Of a stretch of DNA of 26,961 bases, positions 8,478 through 15,977 are shown piece after piece. Position 1 is the stretch's first letter; each line of letters opens with the position of its first letter. A program made the position numbers and the translations under genes. Source of the stretch: an uncultured Marmoricola sp. (lineage in GTDB: Bacteria; Actinomycetota; Actinomycetes; Propionibacteriales; Nocardioidaceae); NCBI RefSeq assembly GCF_943913695.1, contig NZ_CALTZE010000042.1, positions 1-26,961 of the forward strand. The letters are read 5' to 3'. Below the pieces are notes generated by a model. It was not told the origin of the DNA, did not search any database, and saw only the letters and a program-made list of their open reading frames with translations.

Positions 8478-9354
8478 GCGGGTTGGCGCCGCGGCGCTCG
8501 CAGGTGATCGCCGCGACCTCCACGGCCCCGCCGATCAGCAGCTCGAGGTCGTCGGCGCCGAGCCGGCCGAGCCCGGCGACGTCGTCGAGGCAGCCGATGT
8601 CGTGCAGCCGGGCCAGGGTGCCGGCCATGAAGGCGTCGCCCGCGCCCACAGTGTCGACCACGCGCGTGGGCCGCGGGGTCACCTCGACGCTCATGCCGAC
8701 GGCGTACGCCGCCGCGCCGTCGCGACCGCGGGTGAGCAGCACGAGCCGCCCGGGAGTCTCGTCGAGCAGCTCGAGCGAGGTCTCCTCGGGGCTCTGGTGG
8801 GGTGCCAGCACCAGGGCGTCCTCGTCGCTGAGCTTGACCACCGAGCACCGGTGCGCCAGCTGCCGCGCGGACTCCCAGGCGGCGGCACGGTCGCTGACGA
8901 AGCTCTCGCGCACGTTGAGGTCGTAGCTGACCAGCAGCCCCCGCGCGACCGCCTGGTCGACGAGGTCGAGCACGCTCTCGCGGCCCGGCTCCAGCACCGT
9001 GCCGAGCGAGCCGACGTGCAGGCCGCGGCAGCGCGGCAGCTCCTGGCGCGGCAGGCTCCAGTCGATGTCGAAGTCGTAGCGGGCCGCGCCCGTGGCGTCG
9101 AGGTGCGCGTGGGCGACCGACGTACGGCCGCTGCTGGTGGGCGCGGCGACGATGGCGGCGCCGCTGTCACCGACGTGGCGCACCAGCACGGCGCCCCGGT
9201 CGTCGTCGGCGAGCTGGGTGAGCAGCGTGGCCTCGACGTCGAGACGCGCCAGCCCCACGGCGACGTTGAGCGGTGAGCCGCCCGCCGTCTCGGTGGTGAC
9301 CCCGTCGGCGTCGGTGAAGACGTCGACCAGCGCCTCACCGGCAACGACGATCAT
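8413..9354 (-). CDS. PfkB-family carbohydrate kinase (fructokinase-like)
   Basis: 313-residue ribokinase/PfkB-family kinase. The N-terminal substrate-binding signature AGGSPLNVAVGLARL lies at about 24-38. The C-terminal signature DTVGAGDAFMAG has GAGD at 237-240, Asp240 being the catalytic base. The SYDLNVRE segment (about 143-150) fits fructokinases more than adenosine kinases. The likely reaction is ATP-dependent phosphorylation of a sugar, perhaps fructose; the exact substrate is not certain. The start codon shares one base with the stop of glpX (TGATG), so translation is probably coupled. The tail (KPTPTPTR) is encoded inside the convergent lipase gene. Confidence 0.88.
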   Translation of the reverse strand: MIVVAGEALVDVFTDADGVTTETAGGSPLNVAVGLARLDVEATLLTQLADDDRGAVLVRHVGDSGAAIVAAPTSSGRTSVAHAHLDATGAARYDFDIDWSLPRQELPRCRGLHVGSLGTVLEPGRESVLDLVDQAVARGLLVSYDLNVRESFVSDRAAAWESARQLAHRCSVVKLSDEDALVLAPHQSPEETSLELLDETPGRLVLLTRGRDGAAAYAVGMSVEVTPRPTRVVDTVGAGDAFMAGTLARLHDIGCLDDVAGLGRLGADDLELLIGGAVEVAAITCERRGANPPTRAELPEGWPAAKPTPTPTR

Positions 9355-10397
9355 CAGTGCTCGAAGTCGACGTCGGCGTAGGCACGCAGCTTGGAGAGCT
9401 TGTGCTCGGAGTGGATCGAGCGGATCGTGCCGCTGCGCGAGCGCATCACCAGCGAGTGCGTGGTGGCGCCACCCGCGCGGTAGCGCACGCCCTGCATCAG
9501 CTCGCCGTCGGTGATGCCGGTGGCGACGAAGAAGCAGTCGTCGCCGGAGACGAGGTCGTCGGTGCGCAGCACCGTGTCGGGGTCGAGGTCGTGGCCGGCG
9601 TCGATGGCGCGCTGGCGCTCCTCGTCGTCGGTCGGCCACAGCCGGCCCTGGATGACGCCGTCGAGGCACTTCATCGCACAGGCCGAGATGATGCCCTCGG
9701 GGGTGCCGCCGATGCCGAGCAGCAGGTCGATGCCGGTGCCCTCGCGGGCCGCCATGATCGCCCCGGCCACGTCGCCGTCGGCGATGAACTTGATGCGGGC
9801 ACCGGCCGCCCGGATCTCGTCGACCAGGTCCTGGTGGCGCGGCCGGTCGAGCACCACGACCCCGACGTCCTCCGGGGTGCTCTTCTTGGCCTTGGCGACG
9901 CGGTGGATGTTTTCCCGCACCGGCAGCCGGATGTCGACGACGTCGGCGGCCTCGGGGCCGGTGACGAGCTTCTCCATGTAGAAGACCGCCGAGGGGTCGT
10001 ACATGGTGTGGCGCGGCGCGACGGCCAGCACGGCGATCGCGTTGGCCATGCCCTTGGCGGTCAGCGTGGTGCCGTCGATCGGGTCGACCGCCACGTCGCA
10101 CTCGACGCCGTCGCCGTCGCCGACCTGCTCGCCGTTGTAGAGCATCGGGGCGTCGTCCTTCTCGCCCTCGCCGATCACCACGGTGCCGCGCATGCTCACC
10201 GTCGAGATCATCACGCGCATCGCGTTGACGGCCACGCCGTCGGCGCCGTTCTTGTCACCGCGGCCGACCCACCGGCCGGCCGCCATCGCGGCCGCCTCGG
10301 TGACGCGCACCAGCTCCAGAGCCAGGTTGCGGTCGGGGCGGCTGGGCGCGACGGTCAAGGCGTCGGGAACGGGGCTCCCCGGGGGCGTCTCGGACAT
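9354..10397 (-). CDS. glpX: Fructose-1,6-bisphosphatase class II
   Basis: 347 residues, normal for GlpX. It hydrolyses fructose-1,6-bisphosphate to fructose-6-phosphate in gluconeogenesis and needs divalent metal. Visible metal/phosphate motifs are GRGDKNGADGVAVNAMR (about 45-61), IGEGEKDDAPMLYNGE (75-90) and VDPIDGTT (104-111). The ATG at 10397 is chosen because NLALELVRVTEAAA, the usual family N-terminus, follows after about 22 residues, and because TAGGAT ends 7 nt upstream in a leaderless arrangement; an upstream start at 10442 would run into the divergent gene. In many actinobacteria glpX is the only gluconeogenic FBPase and neighbours a DUF4245 gene, as here. Confidence 0.96.
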   Translation of the reverse strand: MSETPPGSPVPDALTVAPSRPDRNLALELVRVTEAAAMAAGRWVGRGDKNGADGVAVNAMRVMISTVSMRGTVVIGEGEKDDAPMLYNGEQVGDGDGVECDVAVDPIDGTTLTAKGMANAIAVLAVAPRHTMYDPSAVFYMEKLVTGPEAADVVDIRLPVRENIHRVAKAKKSTPEDVGVVVLDRPRHQDLVDEIRAAGARIKFIADGDVAGAIMAAREGTGIDLLLGIGGTPEGIISACAMKCLDGVIQGRLWPTDDEERQRAIDAGHDLDPDTVLRTDDLVSGDDCFFVATGITDGELMQGVRYRAGGATTHSLVMRSRSGTIRSIHSEHKLSKLRAYADVDFEH

Positions 10398-10404
10398 GGT
10401 GATG

Positions 10405-10410
10405 ATCCTA
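10405..10410 (-). promoter_or_regulatory. Candidate -10 element of glpX (leaderless)
   Basis: TAGGAT on the minus strand ends 7 nt before the glpX ATG, and there is no convincing ribosome binding site. No good -35 is visible. Confidence 0.4.
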
Positions 10411-10440
10411 GGGCCTGGCCCGCTTGGCAGGATGGAGCCC

Positions 10441-11010
10441 ATGAGCCCGACCAGCGCCCCTCCGCAGCGCGGAGGCGGCTACCGCCGCAGCAGCGGCGGG
10501 CTGCTCGGTGCCCTGATCGTGACGGTGCTGGCGGTCGTCGCCTTCGTCGGCATCCGCGCCCTGATCGCGCCCGAGGAGTCGGCCCAGGTGCCGACGGTCG
10601 ACTGGGAGGCCCAGGTGCGCGCCGGGCGCGGCGACGAGAAGCTGCTGGTCTCGGCGCCCACACGGCTGCCCGACGGCTGGCGCGCGACCAGCGCGGCGTA
10701 CACGACGGGCTCGGAGCCGGCCTGGCAGCTCGGGCTGCTGACGGCGGACGAGGGCTACGTCGGGGTCTACGAGCGCCTCGACGACATCGACGACCTCGTC
10801 TCCGAGCACATCGACGAGGACGCCGAGCAGGGCGACGACGTGCGGATCGACGGCGTCACGTGGCAGGTCTGGACCGACCGCGGCGGCGACTACGCCCTGG
10901 CCCGCGAGGTGGAGATGCCGGTGGGGGAGCCCGGCTCGCTGCTGGTGGGCGGCAGCGCGGCGGAGGACGACGTACGCGCGCTCGCGGAGTCGCTGCGACC
11001 GACCTCCTGA
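10441..11010 (+). CDS. DUF4245 membrane-anchored protein
   Basis: 189 residues. A short basic/Gly-rich cytoplasmic tail is followed by one transmembrane helix at about 21-42 (LLGALIVTVLAVVAFVGIRALI). An extracytoplasmic DUF4245 domain then runs to the end (TRLPDGWRATSAAYTT, then VDGVTWQVWTDR-like and LVGGSAAEDDVRALAESL). The family is of unknown function, restricted mainly to actinobacteria and typically found beside glpX and the xse genes, as here. It is divergent from glpX with only 43 bp between start codons. GGAG is close to the ATG, and a CAGGAT hexamer ends 7 nt upstream, so initiation could be leaderless. Confidence 0.88.
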   Translation: MSPTSAPPQRGGGYRRSSGGLLGALIVTVLAVVAFVGIRALIAPEESAQVPTVDWEAQVRAGRGDEKLLVSAPTRLPDGWRATSAAYTTGSEPAWQLGLLTADEGYVGVYERLDDIDDLVSEHIDEDAEQGDDVRIDGVTWQVWTDRGGDYALAREVEMPVGEPGSLLVGGSAAEDDVRALAESLRPTS

Positions 11011-11023
11011 GGCTGAGGCGCTC

Positions 11024-11251
11024 TCAGTCGCTCTGGGCCGGGGCGTCGAGCACGGCGTCGAGACGGGCCCGGGCGCCCTCGAGCGCGTCCTGGCAGGTGC
11101 GGGCGAGCTGCTCGCCGCGCTCCCACAGCGTCAGCGACTCCGCCAGGGTGGTGCCGCCGCTCTCCAGCGCACGCACCACCTCCACCAGCTGCTCGCGGGC
11201 CTCCTCGTAGCTCAGCGCAGGCTCGTCGGTCTGATCCGGCTCACTCGTCAT
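11024..11251 (-). CDS. xseB: Exodeoxyribonuclease VII small subunit
   Basis: 75 residues, usual for XseB. The core LSYEEAREQLVEVVRALESG (about 13-32), followed by LAESLTLWERGEQLARTCQDAL, matches the helical family signature. It binds the large subunit to form the ssDNA exonuclease VII. It begins inside the 3' end of xseA (11-bp overlap), fitting coupled translation. Confidence 0.95.
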   Translation of the reverse strand: MTSEPDQTDEPALSYEEAREQLVEVVRALESGGTTLAESLTLWERGEQLARTCQDALEGARARLDAVLDAPAQSD

Positions 11252-12494
11252 CGTCGTCGTCCTCTCCGATCAGGGCCACCTGCTCGACGCCGGTGACGGT
11301 GGTGGCGATGCGGCCGTCGGCGACGCGCACGTGCAGCGGTGCGCCCGGCTCCAGCCCCTCGACGCTGGAGCGCGCCTGCCCCGAGGCGTCGGAGATCACG
11401 GCGTAGCCGCGGCGCAGCGTGGCGAGCGGCGAGAGCGCGCGGACTCGCGCGAGGTGGTGGTGCAGGTCGTGCTCGCCGCGCTCGATCCGTCGGCCCAGCG
11501 CGACCCGGGACCGGTCGCGCAGCGCCACGGCCTCCTCCAGCCGCTCGCGCAGGCCCTCGCGCGGGTCGGCCAGGCTCGGGCGCGAGCGCACTGCCGCCAG
11601 CGCCTGCTGCTCGCGCTCGACGAGCAGGTGCACGGCGCGGCGGGCGCGGTCGCGCAGCTGGGCCACGCGGGCCTGCTCCTCGGCCACGTCGGGGACCACC
11701 CGCTTGGCGGCGTCGGTCGGGGTCGACGCGCGCACGTCGGCGACCAGGTCGAGGATCGGCGAGTCGGGCTCGTGGCCGATCGCCGAGACCACGGGTGTGG
11801 TGGCGGCGTGGACGGCCCGCACCAGGGCCTCGTCGGAGAAGGGCAGCAGGTCCTCGACCGAGCCGCCGCCACGGGCGATCACCACCACGTCGACGCCGGG
11901 GTCGCGGTCGAGGGCCTCGAGCGCCTCGACGACCTCGCGGGCGGCGTGGACGCCCTGCATGGCGGCGTACCTGACCACCAGGCGCACCCCGGGCCAGCGC
12001 CGCTGGGCGTGCTCGACGACGTCGCGCTCGGCGGCCGAGCCCTCGCCGGTGACCAGCCCGACCGCGCCGGGCAGGAACGGCAGCGGCCGCTTGAGCTCGG
12101 GGGCGAAGAGGCCCTCGGCCGCGAGCAGCCGCCGGCGCCGCTCCAGGCGCGCGAGCAGCTCGCCCTCACCGACCAGGCGCACCTCGCGCACCTGTAGCGA
12201 CAGCGAGCCGCGGGGGGCGTAGAAGTCGGGCTTGGCGTGGCAGACCACCTGCGCCCCCTCCACCAGCGGGGTGGGCAGCGCGTCGAGCACCCCGCGCGGA
12301 GCGGTCACGGCGACCGAGACGTCGGCGAGCTTGTCGCGCAGGGTGAGGAAGACGGTGTTGCTCCCACCGCGGCGGGAGATCTGCGTGACCTGGCCCTCGA
12401 CCCAGATGGCGCCGAGCCGGCCGATCCAGGACGCGATCGCCTGGTTGACCTGGCGCACGGGCGCCGGGTGCTCGGGGGAGGTGTCCAGCGCCAT
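11241..12494 (-). CDS. xseA: Exodeoxyribonuclease VII large subunit
   Basis: 417 residues. An N-terminal OB-fold DNA-binding domain (LGAIWVEGQVTQISRRGGSNTVFLTLRD, about 27-54) is followed by the catalytic domain with LVTGEGSAAERDV, ARGGGSVEDLLPFSDEALVRA and SAIGHEPDSPILDLVADVRAS, and then a long coiled-coil arm. The enzyme degrades single-stranded DNA from both ends and works with XseB, encoded immediately downstream. A TAGGGT hexamer ends 6 nt before the ATG with no ribosome binding site, so the transcript is probably leaderless. The C-terminus is acidic (EDDDDDE). Confidence 0.96.
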   Translation of the reverse strand: MALDTSPEHPAPVRQVNQAIASWIGRLGAIWVEGQVTQISRRGGSNTVFLTLRDKLADVSVAVTAPRGVLDALPTPLVEGAQVVCHAKPDFYAPRGSLSLQVREVRLVGEGELLARLERRRRLLAAEGLFAPELKRPLPFLPGAVGLVTGEGSAAERDVVEHAQRRWPGVRLVVRYAAMQGVHAAREVVEALEALDRDPGVDVVVIARGGGSVEDLLPFSDEALVRAVHAATTPVVSAIGHEPDSPILDLVADVRASTPTDAAKRVVPDVAEEQARVAQLRDRARRAVHLLVEREQQALAAVRSRPSLADPREGLRERLEEAVALRDRSRVALGRRIERGEHDLHHHLARVRALSPLATLRRGYAVISDASGQARSSVEGLEPGAPLHVRVADGRIATTVTGVEQVALIGEDDDDDE

Positions 12495-12500
12495 GCCCGC

Positions 12501-12544
12501 ACCCTAGTGACGAGTTCGGACACGACGGCGCCGCCACCTACGAT
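12501..12544. promoter_or_regulatory. Divergent leaderless promoter pair for xseA and ispH
   Basis: The 57-bp gap between xseA and ispH holds TAGGGT on the minus strand (plus 12501-12506), 6 nt before the xseA ATG. It also holds TACGAT on the plus strand (12539-12544), 7 nt before the ispH ATG, with TTCGGA 18 nt further upstream. Neither gene has a Shine-Dalgarno sequence. Confidence 0.5.
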
Positions 12545-12551
12545 GGGGCCC

Positions 12552-13550
12552 ATGACCGACCTGGGTACGCCGACCGTCCTGAGCCCCGAGGCGGCCGACC
12601 GCGCAGTGCGGCTCGCCGCCCCCCGCGGCTACTGCGCGGGCGTCGACCGCGCCGTCATCACCGTCGAGCAGGCGCTGGACCTCTACGGACCGCCCGTCTA
12701 CGTGCGCAAGCAGATCGTGCACAACAAGCACGTCGTGGCCGACCTCGAGCACCGTGGCGCCGTCTTCGTCGAGGAGCTCGACGAGGTGCCGGAGGGCGAG
12801 ACGGTCGTCTTCTCGGCCCACGGCGTCTCCCCGGCGGTGCACGCACAGGCGGCCGAGCGGAGCCTGAAGACCATCGACGCGACCTGCCCGCTGGTCACCA
12901 AGGTCCACCACGAGGCCCGGCGCTTCGCCGCCGACGACTACGACATCCTGCTCATCGGCCACGAGGGTCACGAGGAGGTCGAGGGCACCGCGGGCGAGGC
13001 ACCCTCCCACATCCAGCTGGTGCAGGGTCCCGACGACGTCGCCGGCATCACCGTGCGCGACCCCGAGAAGGTCGCCTGGCTCTCCCAGACGACGCTCTCG
13101 GTAGACGAGACCCTGGCCACCGTCGACGCGATCCGTGAGCGCTTCCCCCAGCTGCTCGACCCGCCCAGCGACGACATCTGCTACGCGACGCAGAACCGCC
13201 AGCTCGCCATCAAGGAGATCGGCCAGGACGCCGACCTCGTGATCGTCGTCGGCTCGGCCAACTCGTCCAACTCGGTGCGCCTGGCTGAGGTGGCCCTCGA
13301 GGCCGGCGCCAAGGCGGCGTACCGCGTCGACGACGCCAGCGAGATCGACGAGGCCTGGCTCGACGGCGTCGACACCGTCAGCGTCACCTCCGGGGCGTCG
13401 GTGCCCGACTCGCTGGTCACCGGGGTGCTCGACTACCTCACCGAGCGCGGCTTCCCCGACGCCCGCGCCGTGCACACGGCCGAGGAGTCGCTGATCTTCG
13501 CGCTGCCGCCCGAGCTGCGCCGCGACCTGCGGGCCGCCGGCAAGAGGTAG
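12552..13550 (+). CDS. ispH: 4-hydroxy-3-methylbut-2-enyl diphosphate reductase
   Basis: 332 residues. It is the last enzyme of the MEP isoprenoid pathway, reducing HMBPP to IPP and DMAPP with a [4Fe-4S] cluster. The three conserved cluster cysteines are present: Cys28 (PRGYCAGVDRAV), Cys112 (DATCPLVTKVHHEA) and Cys210 (DDICYATQNRQ). The GHEEVEGT segment has the conserved His140 and Glu142, and SANSSNSVRL binds the diphosphate. The ATG at 12552 is preferred for its leaderless spacing to TACGAT; an ATG at 12543 in the same frame would add three residues. The next gene follows after 6 bp. Confidence 0.97.
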   Translation: MTDLGTPTVLSPEAADRAVRLAAPRGYCAGVDRAVITVEQALDLYGPPVYVRKQIVHNKHVVADLEHRGAVFVEELDEVPEGETVVFSAHGVSPAVHAQAAERSLKTIDATCPLVTKVHHEARRFAADDYDILLIGHEGHEEVEGTAGEAPSHIQLVQGPDDVAGITVRDPEKVAWLSQTTLSVDETLATVDAIRERFPQLLDPPSDDICYATQNRQLAIKEIGQDADLVIVVGSANSSNSVRLAEVALEAGAKAAYRVDDASEIDEAWLDGVDTVSVTSGASVPDSLVTGVLDYLTERGFPDARAVHTAEESLIFALPPELRRDLRAAGKR

Positions 13551-13556
13551 CCCACG

Positions 13557-14177
13557 ATGGCGCGCTACGTCGACGTGCACCCGGTCGACCCGCAGCCGCG
13601 GTCGATCGCCCAGGTCGTGCAGATGCTGCGCGACGATGCGCTGCTGGCCTACCCGACCGACTCCGGCTACGCCCTGGGCATCCAGCTCGGCAACCGCGAG
13701 GGCCTCGAGCGCATCAAGCGGCTGCGCCGGCTCGACGACAAGCACCACTTCACGCTGGTCTGCTCCGACTTCGCGCAGCTCGGGCAGCTGGTGCACCTGT
13801 CCAACGCCGACTTCCGCGCCGTGCGCGCCGCCACCCCCGGCCCCTACACCTTCATCCTCCCCGCGACCGGCGAGGTGCCCAAGCGGCTGATGCACCCCAA
13901 GAAGCGCACCGTCGGGGTGCGGATCCCCGAGCACCCGGTCGTGCACGCGCTGCTCGCCGAGCTGGGGGAGCCGCTGCTGAGCAGCACCCTGCTGCTCCCC
14001 GACGAGACCGATCCCCTGACCGACGGGTGGGACGTCAAGGAGCGCCTCGACCACCAGGTCGACGTCGTGCTCGACTGCGGCGAGTGCGGCGTCGAGCCGA
14101 CCACCGTGGTCGACCTGTCGGGCGACTACCCCGAGGTGACCCGGGTGGGGGCCGGCGACCCCGCACGCTTCGCCTGA
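13557..14177 (+). CDS. Sua5/YciO/YrdC-family protein, YciO type
   Basis: 206 residues, one YrdC-like domain. It begins YVDVHPVDPQPRSIAQVVQM, then YPTDSGYALG (about 32-41), KRLRRLDDKHHFTLVCSD, TPGPYTFILPATGEVPKRL, RTVGVRIPEHP and KPTT-like EPTTVVDLSGD. This layout follows E. coli YciO closely. YrdC/Sua5 relatives make threonylcarbamoyl-adenylate for tRNA t6A; YciO members are related, and their role in t6A is less certain. The product is therefore named by family only. It lies 6 bp after ispH, so it is probably co-transcribed, and its 3' end overlaps the convergent membrane-protein gene by 52 bp. Confidence 0.9.
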   Translation: MARYVDVHPVDPQPRSIAQVVQMLRDDALLAYPTDSGYALGIQLGNREGLERIKRLRRLDDKHHFTLVCSDFAQLGQLVHLSNADFRAVRAATPGPYTFILPATGEVPKRLMHPKKRTVGVRIPEHPVVHALLAELGEPLLSSTLLLPDETDPLTDGWDVKERLDHQVDVVLDCGECGVEPTTVVDLSGDYPEVTRVGAGDPARFA

Positions 14178-14584
14178 GCCTCCCGCGAGCGGCGTACGCC
14201 GACGCGCAGGCGGACCACCAGCACGGCGAGCACGAGGGCGTAGCCGATCGCGAGCCCCGTCGCGCGGTGGGTGATGCCCGAGACGAGCGCCTGGAACCAC
14301 ACGTCGCGTGCCTGGGCCACCCACGCGGTCTCGATCGCGGCGAGCACGCCCACGAACCCGGCGAGCAGCAGCGGTGGCAGCAGCGCCACGCCGGTGAAGT
14401 CACCGGGTCGCACCCCGAGCGCCGCCCCCACGCACAGCAGCACGAAGGCGACGTCGAAGAGCGCCGTGACCCGGCCGTTGAGCCCGATGTCGACGGCGAG
14501 CACCAGCGTGCCGGCCAGGACCGCGAGCCGGACGATGCGGCTGGCGGTGAGCCGGCCTTCCTCCCACAGCGTGGGTGCGCTCAC
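14126..14584 (-). CDS. Four-helix membrane protein, DUF6542-like
   Basis: 152 residues from a GTG start at 14584; a GTG two codons upstream is equally possible. Four hydrophobic helices are visible: about 17-35 (IVRLAVLAGTLVLAVDIGL), 39-58, 64-86 (VALLPPLLLAGFVGVLAAI) and 107-125 (GLAIGYALVLAVLVVRL). A basic C-terminal tail follows (RVGVRRSREAQAKRAGS). I recall similar proteins near ispH/xseA in actinobacteria as DUF6542, but the family assignment is from memory. It follows rmuC by 20 bp in the same direction, so it may be in one transcript. No function is known. Confidence 0.72.
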   Translation of the reverse strand: MSAPTLWEEGRLTASRIVRLAVLAGTLVLAVDIGLNGRVTALFDVAFVLLCVGAALGVRPGDFTGVALLPPLLLAGFVGVLAAIETAWVAQARDVWFQALVSGITHRATGLAIGYALVLAVLVVRLRVGVRRSREAQAKRAGSPAPTRVTSG

Positions 14585-14604
14585 GGGCACAACATAAGCG
14601 CAGG

Positions 14605-15690
14605 TCAGGCCGTCGTACGCCGCGACTCGCCGGGGTCCCCGAGGTCGGTGCCGAGGTCGGTGTCGAGGTCGGCGCACAGCTCGGGCGCGGTCAGCGGTCG
14701 CGTCGTCGCGGTGACCGGGGTGACGGGGGCGAGCGCGGCCCGGGTGACGCCGCTGTCCTCGAAGGTGCGCGCGGTGACCAGTACGCGGCTCTCCAGCGAG
14801 CCGACGGTGCTGTTGTAGGCGTCGACGGCGCCGCCGAGCGACCGGCCCAGGCGCTCCAGGTGTCCGCCCATCACGCCGAGCCGGGCGTGGAGCTCGCGCC
14901 CGAGCTCGTGGATCTCGCGGGTGCGCTCGGCCAGCTGCTCGGTGGTCCACCCGTGGGCGACCGTGCGCAGCAGCGCGATCAGCGTGGTCGGCGTCGCCAG
15001 CACGACGTCGCGCTCGGCCGCGTGGGCGAGCAGCTCCGGCTCGACCTCAAGCGCCGCGGCGAGGAACGACTCGGCGGGCAGGAACAGCACGACCAGCTCC
15101 GGGCTGCCGGGCAGCGCCCGCCAGTAGGCCTTGGAGGAGAGCTGGTCGACGTGGGCGCGCAGCTGGCGGGCGTGGCGGCGCAGGTGGGCCTCAACCTCGT
15201 CGGGGTCGGTCGCGCTCAGGGCGTCGAGGTGGGCCTCCAGCGGCACCTTGGCGTCGACCACCAGCGAGCGCCCCCCGGCCAGGTGCACGACCAGGTCGGG
15301 CCGCAGTCGGCGTCCCTCGTCGTCGAGCGCGGCCTGCTCGGTGAAGTCGCAGTGCTCGACCATGCCCGCCAGCTCGACCGTGCGGCGCAGGTGCATCTCG
15401 CCCCACCGCCCTCGCACGTGCGGCCGACGTAGGGCCGTCGCCAGCGCCCCGGTCTCCTCGCGCAGCCGCTCGGCGCTCGTGCGCACCTGGTCGACCTGCT
15501 CGTGCAGCTGGCCCTGCCAGCTCATCCGCTGCCGCTCGACGTCGAGCAGCCGCTCATGCAGCCGCTCCAGCCCGTCGCGCACCACCGCGTCGGCACCCTC
15601 CTGCTCCGGGCGGCGTACGCGCAGCAGCGTCAGCAGGCTGCCCAGCAGCAGCCCGACCAGCAGGGTGAGGAGGGGGAGCAGCACGTCCAT
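14605..15690 (-). CDS. rmuC: DNA recombination protein RmuC
   Basis: 361 residues. An N-terminal membrane helix (about 3-24, LLPLLTLLVGLLLGSLLTLL) is followed by a coiled coil (about 30-90). The RmuC nuclease-like domain contains HVRGRWGEMHLRRTVELAGM (91-110), then RRLRPDLVVHLAGGRSLVVDAKVPLEAH, where Asp132 and Asp146-x-Lys148 form a PD-(D/E)xK-like motif. LVLFLPAESFLAAALE-type and ATPTTLIALLRTVAHGW segments complete the domain. RmuC proteins limit inverted-repeat rearrangements, and here the gene lies beside two large inverted-repeat units. It is on the same strand and downstream of the exonuclease III gene. Confidence 0.93.
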   Translation of the reverse strand: MDVLLPLLTLLVGLLLGSLLTLLRVRRPEQEGADAVVRDGLERLHERLLDVERQRMSWQGQLHEQVDQVRTSAERLREETGALATALRRPHVRGRWGEMHLRRTVELAGMVEHCDFTEQAALDDEGRRLRPDLVVHLAGGRSLVVDAKVPLEAHLDALSATDPDEVEAHLRRHARQLRAHVDQLSSKAYWRALPGSPELVVLFLPAESFLAAALEVEPELLAHAAERDVVLATPTTLIALLRTVAHGWTTEQLAERTREIHELGRELHARLGVMGGHLERLGRSLGGAVDAYNSTVGSLESRVLVTARTFEDSGVTRAALAPVTPVTATTRPLTAPELCADLDTDLGTDLGDPGESRRTTA

Positions 15691-15749
15691 GGCTCCACCG
15701 TGGCAGGAGCCACCGACAGTTCGGCGCTGGTGGGGTGGGGCGGGCGAGG

Positions 15750-15970
15750 ATGCGTAAACGCGCGGACCTAAGTTTCGGTGCGACGGGTGGATACGCGGGC
15801 GAACTGGACGGGTGGCAGGACTTCGGTCCGCGCGTTTGCGTACGCCGGGGCGCGCGGGAGGGGATGCGTAAACGCGCGGACCTAAGTTTCGGTGCGACGG
15901 GTGGATACCCGGGCGAACCGGGCGGGTGGCGGGACTTCGGTCCGCGCGTTTACGTACGCCGGGGCGCGCG
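15750..15970. repeat. Two tandem 114-bp repeat units, each a large imperfect inverted repeat
   Basis: Unit 1 begins at 15750 and unit 2 at 15864; over about 107 bp they differ at about five positions. Each unit has 21-bp arms. In unit 1 these are 15753-15773 and 15820-15840 (19/21 paired); in unit 2 they are 15867-15887 and 15934-15954 (20/21 paired). The unpaired middle is 46 nt. The arms contain CGTAAACGCGCGGACC. In unit 2 the loop contains a further small stem (CGGGT-GGAT-ACCCG). The array fills the gap between the exonuclease III and rmuC genes and ends a few bases before the exonuclease III stop. No terminal target duplication or transposase is seen. Plus-strand translation is open through both units, but I consider that a by-product of composition. 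Confidence 0.9.
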
Positions 15971-15977
15971 CAGGGGG

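Noticed and set aside
9357..11210. Plus-strand open frame of 617 codons across glpX and DUF4245
   Set aside because: It spans several real genes in another frame and has low-complexity Val/Gly/Asp/Arg composition.
12504..14324. Minus-strand open frame of 606 codons opposite ispH and the YciO gene
   Set aside because: Composition is that of antisense shadow; the plus strand has recognisable ispH cysteines and YciO motifs.
15750..15970. CRISPR array
   Set aside because: There are only two 114-bp units with no unique spacers; the units are internally palindromic and no cas gene is nearby.
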